The notes below the pieces were generated by a model. The model was not told the origin of the DNA. It ran no database searches and saw only the letters and a program-made list of their open reading frames with translations. Of a stretch of 64,000 nt of DNA, positions 43,745 through 52,804 are shown piece by piece. The stretch's first letter is position 1; each line of letters begins with the position of its first letter. Source of the stretch: CBDFKB01 sp965248715 (GTDB lineage: Bacteria > Pseudomonadota > Alphaproteobacteria > Rhizobiales > Rhizobiaceae); the NCBI GenBank assembly GCA_965248715.1, contig CBDFKB010000006.1, positions 1 to 64,000 on the forward strand, in the 5' to 3' direction. The translations under genes and the position numbers were made by a program.

Positions 43745-45564
43745 GTGCAGACATTGCTGCGGTGGTCATTTTGCACGGCTCGGCGGTGCCGCTCGGACGC
43801 CGCGTTGCACGGTTGGTCGGGGGTGAATTGCATGGTGCTGCCCATCGCGTAAAGGGCGCCGACGTACCGTTTGCCGACCCGGCCTCACACCTGCGTGAAT
43901 TATTTGTGGCTGGGCGAGCGATCATCGCTATTATGGCGTCTGGCGCTTTGATCCGCATTTTGCAACCGGTTCTCGACCGAAAAAAAGTCGATCCACCGGT
44001 GGTTGCATTGTCCGCCGACGGCGCATCCATCGTGCCCCTGCTCGGCGGCCATCACGGCGCCAACCGGCTTGCCAAACTGCTGGCGAAGGAAACCGGCGGC
44101 CATGCGGCGATCACCACCGTTAGCGATGTGATGCTGGCTGTGGCACTCGACGATCCGCCGCCGGACTATGTGCTGGCCAATCCGCGCGACGCTAAAATGG
44201 TCACCGCCGAACTGATCGAGGGCAAAGCGGCCAAGCTCACCGGTGCCGCGCCTTGGCTCAAAAATAGCGGTATACCTTTGGACGAAAACGGTCCGGTTCG
44301 CCTGACAATTGCCGAACAGCCGGCCGAGCCGCGACCACTGGAACTGGTGTATCACCCGCGCCAATATGTGCTCGGCATGGGTTGTGAGCGCGGCGCGTCA
44401 GCCGGTGAGGCGGTTCAATTGGCCGATGCCGTTATTGCCGATGCCGGCATCGCCCGCGGTGCAGTGGCCGCTGTTGCCAGCATCGATCTAAAGGCCGACG
44501 AGACAGCGCTGCATGCGGTGGCGGATCATTTGCGCGTGCCGCTGCGGTTTTTTGATGCTGTGCGGCTGGAACAAGAAGCCACGCGCCTTACCAACCCGTC
44601 TGATATCGTCTTCGCCGAAGTCGGCTGCCATGGGGTAGCCGAAGGTGCGGCGCTCGCAAGCGTCGGGGCGGATGGAGTTTTGGTGTGCGGAAAACGTAAA
44701 TCTTCGCGGGTTACCGCCGCGCTGGCCCGTGCAAATTCGCCGCTGGTCACATTGCCGGGTCGGACGCGGGGTTGCCTGGGGATCGTCGGCATTGGTCCAG
44801 GCCAAGCCGAATGGCGCTCGCCCGAGGCCGGCATGATGATCGCTAACGCCACCGATCTGGTGGGCTATTCGCTTTACCTCGATTTGCTCGGTCGGCTCGC
44901 CGATGGCAAAGTTCGACACGATTTCGACCTTGGCGAAGAAGAGACGCGGGTACGCCATGCCATGGAGCTGGCGGGGAAAGGTAAACGGGTCGCATTGGTG
45001 TGTTCTGGCGATGCGGGCATTTATGCGATGGCGACCTTGGCATTCGAATTGATCGATCTTGATCGCTTGCCCGACAGCGCCAAGCGGATCGAAATCGCCG
45101 TCGCACCAGGCATCTCTGCGCTGCAAGCGGCAGCGGCGCGCGCTGGTGCCCCGCTTGGCCATGATTTCTGCACGATTTCACTGTCCGATCTGCTTACCCC
45201 GTGGCAAACGATCCAGCAACGGGTAAACGCGGCGGCTGTAGGTGATTTCGTGATTGCGTTTTACAATCCGGTGTCGAAACGCCGCCGCACCCAACTTGCC
45301 TGGGCGCGTGAAGCGTTGCTGGCGCACCGGCCAGCCGCGACCCCGGTCATTCTTGCCACCAATCTCGGCCGCTTGGGCGAACAGGTGCGGGTGGTAGCGC
45401 TTGGTAAACTTCTGGTCGACGATGTGGACATGCTGACCGTGGTCATTGTCGGCTCTTCGCAGTCGCGAGCAATCGTCACCGGCGATGGCCGGACCTGGGT
45501 CTACACCCCGCGCGGTTATGCGGATAAAACAAACTACGCAGACAATCAGGTGACCCAGTCATGA
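43741..45564 (+). CDS. cobJ: CbiG-CobJ fusion, precorrin-3B C17-methyltransferase
   Basis: A 607-residue fusion. Residues ~1-340 are CbiG-like (ILHGSAVPLGRRVARL, IMASGALIRIL, LGGHHGANRLA, GMGCERGASA), and ~350-595 are the CobJ methylase (LGIVGIGPGQAEW, CSGDAGIYAMATL, FYNPVSKRRRTQL). CobJ methylates C17 with ring contraction; CbiG opens the delta-lactone in the early-cobalt route, so its role in a CobN-containing pathway is unclear. It overlaps cobI by 4 bases and cobM by 4 bases. Confidence 0.94.
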   Translation: MSADIAAVVILHGSAVPLGRRVARLVGGELHGAAHRVKGADVPFADPASHLRELFVAGRAIIAIMASGALIRILQPVLDRKKVDPPVVALSADGASIVPLLGGHHGANRLAKLLAKETGGHAAITTVSDVMLAVALDDPPPDYVLANPRDAKMVTAELIEGKAAKLTGAAPWLKNSGIPLDENGPVRLTIAEQPAEPRPLELVYHPRQYVLGMGCERGASAGEAVQLADAVIADAGIARGAVAAVASIDLKADETALHAVADHLRVPLRFFDAVRLEQEATRLTNPSDIVFAEVGCHGVAEGAALASVGADGVLVCGKRKSSRVTAALARANSPLVTLPGRTRGCLGIVGIGPGQAEWRSPEAGMMIANATDLVGYSLYLDLLGRLADGKVRHDFDLGEEETRVRHAMELAGKGKRVALVCSGDAGIYAMATLAFELIDLDRLPDSAKRIEIAVAPGISALQAAAARAGAPLGHDFCTISLSDLLTPWQTIQQRVNAAAVGDFVIAFYNPVSKRRRTQLAWAREALLAHRPAATPVILATNLGRLGEQVRVVALGKLLVDDVDMLTVVIVGSSQSRAIVTGDGRTWVYTPRGYADKTNYADNQVTQS

Positions 45565-46334
45565 CCGTTTATTTCATCGGTGCCGGACCGGGGGCGGCTG
45601 ATCTGATTACGGTGCGTGGCCAAAACCTGATCGAACGCTGTCCGGTTTGCCTATACGCCGGGTCGCTGGTGCCGGCGGAAATCGTTGCCGCCGCACCGGA
45701 TAACGCGCGGGTAATCGACACCGCGCCAATGCATCTGGATGCGATTATTTTGGAAATCGAACGCGCCGATAAGCAAGGGGTTGATGTGGCCAGGGTGCAT
45801 TCGGGCGATCCGTCAATATATGGCGCCACCGCCGAACAGATGCGCCGGCTCGATGTGCTAGGTATCGATTATGCGGTGGTGCCAGGTGTGCCAGCCTTTG
45901 CCGCCGCCGCCGCGCAACTAAAGACCGAATTGACTCTGCCGGAAATCGCCCAGACCGTGATCATCACCCGCACCGACATGAAGGCGTCGTCCATGCCGCG
46001 CGGCGAAAGCCTGGAAGTGTTGGGCCAGTCCGGCGCGACTTTGGCAATCCATCTGTCGGTGCGCAATCTGGACTATGTCTACCGGGCGCTTGAACCGTTT
46101 TACGGCGCCGACTGCCCAGTGGTTATCGCCTACCGGGTGACATGGCCAGATGAAAAGTTTATCAAGACTACATTGGCCAACATGAAAACTGAGGTGAGAA
46201 CAGCCAAGATCACCCGTACCGCTTTGGTGTTGGTCGGGCCAGTATTTGGCGCAGCTAGTTTCCGCGACAGCGATCTATATAACGCGGATTACAGTCACGT
46301 CTTGCGCAACCGGGGCAAGAAAAAGGTGGGCTGA
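45561..46334 (+). CDS. cobM: Precorrin-4 C11-methyltransferase
   Basis: A 257-residue SAM-dependent methylase. The N-terminal VYFIGAGPGAADLITVRG, VHSGDPSIYGATAEQM and VVPGVPAFAAAAA motifs identify CobM; GYTIP-type mid-domain sequence is replaced by ITRTDMKASSMP. It is the last gene of the overlapping cbiX-cobHLIJM run. Confidence 0.95.
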   Translation: MTVYFIGAGPGAADLITVRGQNLIERCPVCLYAGSLVPAEIVAAAPDNARVIDTAPMHLDAIILEIERADKQGVDVARVHSGDPSIYGATAEQMRRLDVLGIDYAVVPGVPAFAAAAAQLKTELTLPEIAQTVIITRTDMKASSMPRGESLEVLGQSGATLAIHLSVRNLDYVYRALEPFYGADCPVVIAYRVTWPDEKFIKTTLANMKTEVRTAKITRTALVLVGPVFGAASFRDSDLYNADYSHVLRNRGKKKVG

Positions 46335-46384
46335 ATATCGGGATAATTTGTGGGGCAATATCGATAATTTGGAGGGACAATGTC

Positions 46385-47476
46385 ATGAAACGATCGATTT
46401 CGATTATTGCAATCATCTTGTTGATTGGACTTGGTTATTTGCTGTTGTGGCCGGTGCCGGTCGAACCGGTAGCATGGCAATCGACACCGACAAATGGTTA
46501 TACCGGTGATTTTGCCGCCAACGATCGGTTACAGGCGCTGCAATTTATCGACCTAGCCGGAGAAAGCGGTCCGGAAGATGCGGCGGTTGGCCCCAATGGC
46601 GCGGTCTATGCGTCGACCCATTCCGGCAAGGTGTTGCGGCTCGACATCGAAACCGGAGATGTGACCGAATTCGCAACCCCGGGCGGGCGCGTTCTCGGCC
46701 TTGAATTTTCGACCAACGGCGAATTGTATGCGGCCAATGCCCTTCGCGGCTTAACAAAATTCTCCGCCGACGGCACCGAGACAATACTCGCGGATGAGGC
46801 AGGGGACGGATCACCGATCGGCTTTGCTGATGATCTTGATATCGCCCGCAATGGGACGGTCTATTTTTCCGATGCCTCGACCAAGTTCGGCGTCGATGCT
46901 TATGCCGGCACCCTGGCAGCGTCGATGCTTGATCTGATCGAGCATGGTGGGCACGGTCGGGTGTTGAAATTTGATCCAGGCACAAAACAGACCACAACGA
47001 TTGTCGACGGGCTCAATTTCGCCAATGGCATCGCGCTGGCGGCGGATGAAAACTATCTGCTGATTGCCGAGACCGGTACCTATAGCGTGCTCAAACATTG
47101 GCTGAGCGGAGCGCAGGCGGGCACAACCGAGACCTTGATCGCCAATCTCCCGGGCTTTCCCGATAATATCAACGATAATCCAAATGGCACATTTTGGGTT
47201 GGCTTGGTCAGCCCCCGTTCGGGGCCAGTGGACAAGATGGCGCCGTACCCGTTGCTGCGCAAGATTACCATGCGGTTGCCCGAGGCTGTTCGACCAAAAC
47301 CGCAGCGCTATGGCTTTGCTGTGCGGTTTGACGGGGACGGCAATATTTTGGAAACCCTTCAGGATCCCCAAGGCGGCTATGCCCTGGTGACCGGTGCGGT
47401 TGATACTGGCGACGGGCGAACCATCTTTACCAGCCTCAGCGAACCAAGGCTCGGCTATCTGGACACCGTAAAGTGA
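46385..47476 (+). CDS. SMP-30/strictosidine-synthase-like beta-propeller protein
   Basis: A 363-residue membrane-anchored six-bladed propeller. Residues 5-24 form a transmembrane anchor. GPEDAAVGPNGAVYAS, GVVYFSDASTKF-like segment NGTVYFSDASTKFG and FANGIALAADENYLLIAET match the SMP-30/APMAP group, whose members are lactonases or arylesterases. It lies 50 bp after cobM and before cobK on the opposite strand, an unusual passenger in a cobalamin cluster. Its substrate is unknown. Confidence 0.88.
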   Translation: MKRSISIIAIILLIGLGYLLLWPVPVEPVAWQSTPTNGYTGDFAANDRLQALQFIDLAGESGPEDAAVGPNGAVYASTHSGKVLRLDIETGDVTEFATPGGRVLGLEFSTNGELYAANALRGLTKFSADGTETILADEAGDGSPIGFADDLDIARNGTVYFSDASTKFGVDAYAGTLAASMLDLIEHGGHGRVLKFDPGTKQTTTIVDGLNFANGIALAADENYLLIAETGTYSVLKHWLSGAQAGTTETLIANLPGFPDNINDNPNGTFWVGLVSPRSGPVDKMAPYPLLRKITMRLPEAVRPKPQRYGFAVRFDGDGNILETLQDPQGGYALVTGAVDTGDGRTIFTSLSEPRLGYLDTVK

Positions 47477-47491
47477 TCCGTCGGCGGCAGT

Positions 47492-48157
47492 TCAACGTTC
47501 GATAATGATCACCGGCAGGCCGGCTTCGCGCGCGGCTGCAATTTTGGCGTAACCGGCGGCACCGCCTGAATTGCGACAGATAAGATGGGTGATACGGTGC
47601 TGGCGCAGTAGCGCTGCCTCGGCTTCCTTGTCACCAGGCTTGCCGACCACTGCGGTGTAATCGGCAAATGGCAATCGGTTGGCCGGTTGGTCGACCATGC
47701 GCACAACAAAATGAATGTCCGTGCGTCTGGCGAACGGTTCGATATGCTGGCTGCCGAGCGCCAGGAATGCTCGGGCGCCGGCCGGTATGGCATCGCATGC
47801 TTGTTCCAGGGATGCGACACTGGTCCACCGGTCGCCATCGGATTTCGACCATGGCGCACGAATATGGCATTCCAGGCAAATTCCGGCTAGCTCGGCGGCG
47901 GCTGCTGCATTTTGCGAAATTTGCCGCGCGAACGGATGGGTGGCGTCGATCAGCTTGGTGATGCGTTGGCGTTGCAAATAATCGGCCAAACCCTCAACGC
48001 CGCCAAACCCGCCGATGCGCATCTTGCCCTCGACCTTGGCCGGCGTGTGGGTGCGCCCGGCCAGCGAAGTGGTGACATGGTTGCCGGCGTGCACCAATTT
48101 GGTCGCCAGTTCGGCGGCTTCAGCAGTGCCGCCAAGAATTAGGATTTTTTCAACCAT
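47492..48157 (-). CDS. cobK: Precorrin-6A reductase
   Basis: A 221-residue NADPH-dependent reductase that makes precorrin-6Y (dihydro-precorrin-6). ILILGGTAEAAELATKL (5-21) is the nucleotide motif, with DATHPFARQIS and ICRNSGGAAGYAKI later. The ATG at 48155-48157 overlaps the cbiD stop by 8 bases; the longer open frame lies inside cbiD and is not real. Confidence 0.94.
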   Translation of the reverse strand: MVEKILILGGTAEAAELATKLVHAGNHVTTSLAGRTHTPAKVEGKMRIGGFGGVEGLADYLQRQRITKLIDATHPFARQISQNAAAAAELAGICLECHIRAPWSKSDGDRWTSVASLEQACDAIPAGARAFLALGSQHIEPFARRTDIHFVVRMVDQPANRLPFADYTAVVGKPGDKEAEAALLRQHRITHLICRNSGGAAGYAKIAAAREAGLPVIIIER

Positions 48158-49262
48158 CAAATTTACCTGTGCGGGCCAAAATGGTGCCGTCTCGTCCGAC
48201 CACGATGATTTCCAGTTCAACCGGCGCATCGCGCAGCACTTGGCTGGCGCTGACTGCGGCCAGTTCTGCGATGCGCGCCGGCAGATCGATGCCGACTTTC
48301 GTCGCTATTTGCAGGGCTTCGAGCGCGGTATTGGCGCTGGTAATTGCGTTTACGGTCTTAGGATTTGCGCCTAGGCCACCTGCTTGTTCGGCCAGCCAAT
48401 CCATATCGACTAGACTGCGGCCGGAATGCAGATCCATTGCTCCATTGGCCAACTTGGTGAATTTGGCAAAGCCGCCGGCAAGGGTTAGGCGTGGGATCGG
48501 ATGCTTGCGCACATATTTCAGCAATCCACCGGCGAAATCTCCCATATCGAGCAGAGCCGGGTTGGGAAAATCATACAGCACCCGGGCCGCGTTTTCCGAG
48601 GTGGTACCAGTGGCGCCAAGCGCGTGTTCGATCCCGCTTGCCCGGCACACATCGATCCCGCGATGGATCGAATGGATCCAGGCCGAACAGGAAAACGGAT
48701 GCACGATGCCGGTGGTGCCAAGTATGGAAATGCCGCCGATAATGCCAAGCCGTAGGTTCCAGGTCCTTTCGGCGATCTTTTCGCCGTTAGGCACCGAGAC
48801 GGTAATTTCGATATCAGGTGCGAGTTGGTGTGCGTGGCACAAATCGACCACAATCTTGCTCATCATTTTACGCGGCATTGGGTTGATCGCCGGCTCACCA
48901 ACTGCAAGCGGCAGGCCGGGCCGGGTTATCGTACCGACGCCTTGGCCGGCGCGAAAAATAACCCCGGCGCCGGCCCGGCCATGGCGCACGGTAACCATGA
49001 TCGTGGCACCATGGGTTACATCTGGATCATCGCCGGCGTCCTTGACGATCGCGGCACTGGCAGCAGCCTCATCCAGCTGTTGGCGGACAAGGGCAAAGGC
49101 CGGGCTTTCGCCGCCTGGAAGGGTGATTGTCACCGGGTCTGGAAATTTGCCACTAAACAGCGCGCTCAGCGCCGCTTTGGTGGCGGCCGCCGCACAAGCG
49201 CCGGTGGTCCACCCTCTTTTCAGCGCGCCTTGCGGCTTATCGGCTCTTTCCACAACGTCCAT
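48150..49262 (-). CDS. cbiD: CbiD, cobalt-precorrin-5B C1-methyltransferase
   Basis: A 370-residue methylase. LKRGWTTGACAAAATKAAL (14-32) is the hallmark N-terminus, followed by INPMPRKMM and SILGTTGIVHPFSC. CbiD replaces CobF of the classical aerobic route for C1 methylation and acetyl removal. It overlaps cobK and is divergent from cobA. Confidence 0.95.
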   Translation of the reverse strand: MDVVERADKPQGALKRGWTTGACAAAATKAALSALFSGKFPDPVTITLPGGESPAFALVRQQLDEAAASAAIVKDAGDDPDVTHGATIMVTVRHGRAGAGVIFRAGQGVGTITRPGLPLAVGEPAINPMPRKMMSKIVVDLCHAHQLAPDIEITVSVPNGEKIAERTWNLRLGIIGGISILGTTGIVHPFSCSAWIHSIHRGIDVCRASGIEHALGATGTTSENAARVLYDFPNPALLDMGDFAGGLLKYVRKHPIPRLTLAGGFAKFTKLANGAMDLHSGRSLVDMDWLAEQAGGLGANPKTVNAITSANTALEALQIATKVGIDLPARIAELAAVSASQVLRDAPVELEIIVVGRDGTILARTGKFDG

Positions 49263-49295
49263 TGCAGATTAATAGCAAAGGAAACGGGAATTGAT

Positions 49296-49352
49296 ATGAC
49301 CGATGATGATTGCCTGATGCCAATGCCACCGGCTGGCTTGTTGAGGCGTTGA
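49296..49352 (+). CDS. Possible 18-codon leader peptide before cobA
   Basis: An ATG at 49296 with a fair ribosome site (GGAAACGGGAA) opens an 18-residue frame (MTDDDCLMPMPPAGLLRR) whose TGA overlaps the cobA ATG as TGATG. It may couple translation to cobA. It has no recognisable homology, so it could be chance. Confidence 0.3.
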   Translation: MTDDDCLMPMPPAGLLRR

Positions 49353-50191
49353 TGGTGGTAGGCGTGCAAAACCATGATGAATTTCTGCCCGGCTGGGTGT
49401 GGCTGGTTGGTGCCGGACCTGGCGACCCAGGGCTGATGACCGTTGCCGGTGCCCATGCGCTCGTCCACGCCGATGTTGTCGTCTATGACGCGCTGGTCGA
49501 TGCCGGTATTTTGCGCCTCGCCGGCCCTGACGTGGTGCTGGAATATGCTGGCAAGCGTGGCGGCAAACCCTCCGCCAAGCAGCGCGACATTTCCCTGCGC
49601 CTGGTGCAACTGGCCAACCAAGGCAAACGGGTATTGCGGTTAAAGGGCGGTGATCCCTTCGTGTTCGGGCGTGGCGGCGAGGAAGCGTTGGTGTTGGTTG
49701 AGCACAATATTCCGTTTCGGGTTGTGCCGGGGGTCACCGCCGGAGTTGGCGGGCTTGCTTATGCCGGCATCCCATCCACCCACCGCGACCTGACCCACAC
49801 CGTTACCTTTTTAACTGGCCATAACAGTTCCGGCCAAGTACCGGACCAGATCAATTGGCAAGCGGTTGCCAAGGGCAGTCCGGTGATAGTCATGTATATG
49901 GCGCTCAAGCATTGGGACACGATTCGCGGCAAATTGATTGAGGCCGGGCGCAGCGCTGAGGAACCGGTGGCGTTTATCTGTGACGCCACCACCGATCGCC
50001 AGCAGGTCCATGTCGGCGATCTTGCCACCGACCGGGCGACATTGGAAGGTGCAGGGATTGCGCCGCCGGCAATCATAGTGGTCGGCGAAGTGGTGCGGTT
50101 GCGCGCCAGCCTTGACTGGCTTGGTGCCATTGCCGCTGGCATTCCTGCGACCGACAAGAAGCTTGATGGCTCCTCTGGCGTGCTTGGCTGA
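49352..50191 (+). CDS. cobA: Uroporphyrinogen-III C-methyltransferase
   Basis: A 279-residue SUMT that makes precorrin-2. VWLVGAGPGDPGLMTVAGAH (about 16-35), LRLKGGDPFVFGRGGEEA and VVPGVTAGVGGLAYAGIP are the typical motifs; no siroheme domains are fused. I prefer the ATG at 49352, which gives a short lead to the first motif; an upstream TTG at 49310 in the same frame is also possible. It is followed within a few bases by cobB. Confidence 0.95.
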   Translation: MVVGVQNHDEFLPGWVWLVGAGPGDPGLMTVAGAHALVHADVVVYDALVDAGILRLAGPDVVLEYAGKRGGKPSAKQRDISLRLVQLANQGKRVLRLKGGDPFVFGRGGEEALVLVEHNIPFRVVPGVTAGVGGLAYAGIPSTHRDLTHTVTFLTGHNSSGQVPDQINWQAVAKGSPVIVMYMALKHWDTIRGKLIEAGRSAEEPVAFICDATTDRQQVHVGDLATDRATLEGAGIAPPAIIVVGEVVRLRASLDWLGAIAAGIPATDKKLDGSSGVLG

Positions 50192-50192
50192 T

Positions 50193-51524
50193 ATGACAAC
50201 TACTGGTGCCCGGCCTCGCGGATTGATCATCGCTGCGCCCAGTTCGGGCAGTGGCAAGACCGTGGTGACCCTTGGCTTGTTGCGCACGCTCGCCACCGGC
50301 GGCACCAAAGTAGCGCCGGCCAAGGCCGGTCCGGATTATATCGACCCAGGTTTCCATGAATTAGCCAGCGGCCATGGCGCGATCAATCTTGATCCGTGGG
50401 CGATGTCGCGCGAACGTCTGACGAGGCTTGCCGTCGGCCATGCTGGTGACGCCGAATTGTTGGTGGTCGAGGCGGCGATGGGTCTGTTTGACGGCGCCGC
50501 CGACGGCACCGGTTCGGCGGCTGATCTTTCCTCCATGCTCGGCCTGCCGGTGGTGCTGGTGATTGACGTTACGGGTCTGTCTCATTCGGTTGCTGCGCTC
50601 GCGCGCGGGTTTCGCGATCACCGCACCGATGTGCAAATTGCTGGTGTAATTCTCAACCGGGTGGCCAGCGACCGCCATGATACGATGTTGCGCGGCGCGA
50701 TGGAAAAAATTGCCATGCCGGTGTTTGCAAGTGTCTACCGCAACCAAAAACTAGTGCTGCCCGAGCGACACCTTGGCTTGGTACAGGCACGCGAAATCGA
50801 TGGCTTCGCGCAGTTTGCGGACAATGCCGGGGAGGCGGTTGCGGCGCACCTTGAGCGCGATTTATTGCTTCATGCGGCGCCGCCGATCACGCCGGTCACA
50901 GTGGGCGGGGCGAGCGGCTCGCCGACAAGCATCCCCCCGCCCGGTCAACGGATCGCGATTGCCCGCGATGCTGCGTTTTCGTTTATCTACCGGCATCAAT
51001 TAGCAGATTGGCGTGAACAGGGCGCCGAACTAGTGTTTTTCTCGCCGCTGGCCGATGAAACACCGGCGGACGATTGTGACGCGGTGTTGTTGCCCGGCGG
51101 TTATCCTGAGTTGCATGCCGGAAAATTGGCGACCTGCGCACGGTTTAAAGCTGCGGTTACCCGCTTAGCGGCGGCCGGTGTGCTGATACATGGCGAGTGC
51201 GGCGGCTACATGGTGTTGGGCGAAGCATTGGTCGATGCTAATGGCAAGGCCCATGCAATGCTCGGCCTGTTGCCGCTTGCGACTTCGTTTAGAGAACCGA
51301 AACTTCACCTTGGTTACCGGATCGCCGAACCCTGCAATAAAGACCGCTGGCCAGGCCCGGTCACCGCCCATGAATTCCACTATGCGACCATCATCAAAGA
51401 TGGCGCCGGCGAACCATTATTTGATGTCCGCGACGCGTTCGGGGCCGATCTCGGCACGGCAGGCATGGCGGTTGGCTCGGTATCCGGCGCCTTTGTGCAC
51501 GCGATTGATCCCTATTTCCGGTAA
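50193..51524 (+). CDS. cobB: Hydrogenobyrinate/cobyrinate a,c-diamide synthase
   Basis: A 443-residue glutamine-dependent amidase. The P-loop-like LIIAAPSSGSGKTVVTLGLL starts near residue 11, LVVEAAMGLFDGAADG follows, and the GATase domain has LIHGECGGYMVLGE with the nucleophilic Cys. The ATG at 50193 lies 1 bp after the cobA stop. Confidence 0.95.
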   Translation: MTTTGARPRGLIIAAPSSGSGKTVVTLGLLRTLATGGTKVAPAKAGPDYIDPGFHELASGHGAINLDPWAMSRERLTRLAVGHAGDAELLVVEAAMGLFDGAADGTGSAADLSSMLGLPVVLVIDVTGLSHSVAALARGFRDHRTDVQIAGVILNRVASDRHDTMLRGAMEKIAMPVFASVYRNQKLVLPERHLGLVQAREIDGFAQFADNAGEAVAAHLERDLLLHAAPPITPVTVGGASGSPTSIPPPGQRIAIARDAAFSFIYRHQLADWREQGAELVFFSPLADETPADDCDAVLLPGGYPELHAGKLATCARFKAAVTRLAAAGVLIHGECGGYMVLGEALVDANGKAHAMLGLLPLATSFREPKLHLGYRIAEPCNKDRWPGPVTAHEFHYATIIKDGAGEPLFDVRDAFGADLGTAGMAVGSVSGAFVHAIDPYFR

Positions 51525-51658
51525 GTGGGGTCGCAAGGTTTTGGCGCAGCGAGCTCTGACAGGACACGAATTGCTTCCCAATTGGCTTTGTGCCAGAAAA
51601 TCACGGCGGGGCGATTTCGCGACTCGGTTGGGCGGGTTGGCACAAAACCGGAAAAACC

Positions 51659-52642
51659 ATGGCGAGTATGATGAATTCGGGAATGGTGATCTTGCTACTG
51701 GCGCTGATTCTCGACTGGAATTTGGGCGACCCGCGATGGCTGTGGGATCGGGTTCCGCACCCGGTGAAATGGTTTGGCCAATTGGTTGATATCGCCGACC
51801 GCAATTTAAATTTCGAATCCGACGGCGGCGAGCGGCAATATCGCAATGGCGCGCTGGCAATCAGCGGATTGATTATAGTTGCGCTGGTCGCAGGTAGCCT
51901 GCTTAGCGGGCTTTTGTCTTGGTTTGGCATTCTCGGATTTTTTGCCGAAATTGCGATTGTGGGTGTGCTGGTCGCACAAAAAAGCCTTAAAGATCATACT
52001 CATCAGGTGGTAGAGGGGCTGAGAAACGATGGCCTGGCTGGTGGCCGCGCTGCGGTCGCCCATATTGTCGGACGCGATGTTTCGAAACTAGACCAGACCG
52101 GAATTAGCCGGGCGGCAATCGAGAGCCTGTCGGAAAATTTCTCTGACGGTGTGGTGGCGCCGGCATTTTGGTATGCCGTGTTCGGCTTGCCTGGCATCCT
52201 TGTCTACAAGATGATCAATACCGCAGACTCGATGATCGGCCATAAGAGCGAACCGTACCAATATTTTGGCCGCGCCACCGCCAAGATCGATGATCTGGCC
52301 AATTGGTTGCCGGCGCGGCTATCGGCCGGTTTGATCGCGCTCGGCGCCTATTGGGTGCTCGGCATGGCCGCTACCCGCGCGGCGGTTGGTTGCGCGATCC
52401 GCGATAGCGGTCTGCACCCTTCACCCAATGCCGGATGGCCCGAGGCGGCGATGGCCGGTGCCTGCGGTATTAGACTTGGCGGCGCGCGGGTCTATGGCGA
52501 CAAAGCAATGGCTCAGGCGCAAATCAATGCTAGCGGCCGCAATAACGCAGGCATTGTCGATATCGAAACCGCCCTGCGAGTTTATCGATATACATGCTAC
52601 AGTATTTTTGCGATAATACTTATTATTATTGTATTATTCTGA
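51659..52642 (+). CDS. cobD: Adenosylcobinamide-phosphate synthase (CbiB/CobD)
   Basis: A 327-residue membrane enzyme attaching aminopropanol phosphate. LDWNLGDPRWLWDRVPHPVKWFG (about 18-40), VGRDVSKLDQTGISRAAIESLSENFSDGVVAPAFW and SPNAGWPEAAMAGA are diagnostic. The last ~15 codons are AT-rich and hydrophobic (ending IILIIIVLF), unlike the rest. Start ATG 51659 or 51668. Confidence 0.94.
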   Translation: MASMMNSGMVILLLALILDWNLGDPRWLWDRVPHPVKWFGQLVDIADRNLNFESDGGERQYRNGALAISGLIIVALVAGSLLSGLLSWFGILGFFAEIAIVGVLVAQKSLKDHTHQVVEGLRNDGLAGGRAAVAHIVGRDVSKLDQTGISRAAIESLSENFSDGVVAPAFWYAVFGLPGILVYKMINTADSMIGHKSEPYQYFGRATAKIDDLANWLPARLSAGLIALGAYWVLGMAATRAAVGCAIRDSGLHPSPNAGWPEAAMAGACGIRLGGARVYGDKAMAQAQINASGRNNAGIVDIETALRVYRYTCYSIFAIILIIIVLF

Positions 52643-52760
52643 TAAATAGAATATTTATTGCTATTATCGCAATTATTTAAATGTATGTATTAAGATTTTA
52701 GTTTAAAATGGATGTGTATCTACTATAGAGATCGATCTATATGGCACGATGTATGCGATG
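52600..52760. other. AT-rich patch at the cobD 3' end
   Basis: The base composition drops sharply to A/T from the last codons of cobD to about 52745, with runs such as TTATTATTATTGTATTATTC. No gene or clear terminator is visible. Confidence 0.6.
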
Positions 52761-52804
52761 GAATTTTCCCGGACAGCCGCCGTTGGCATAATTGTCAACA
52801 AGCG

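Noticed and set aside
43951..45564. Possibility that the CbiG-CobJ fusion is an artefact of a lost stop
   Set aside because: Both domains and the linker are intact in one frame, and this fusion is known in other bacteria.
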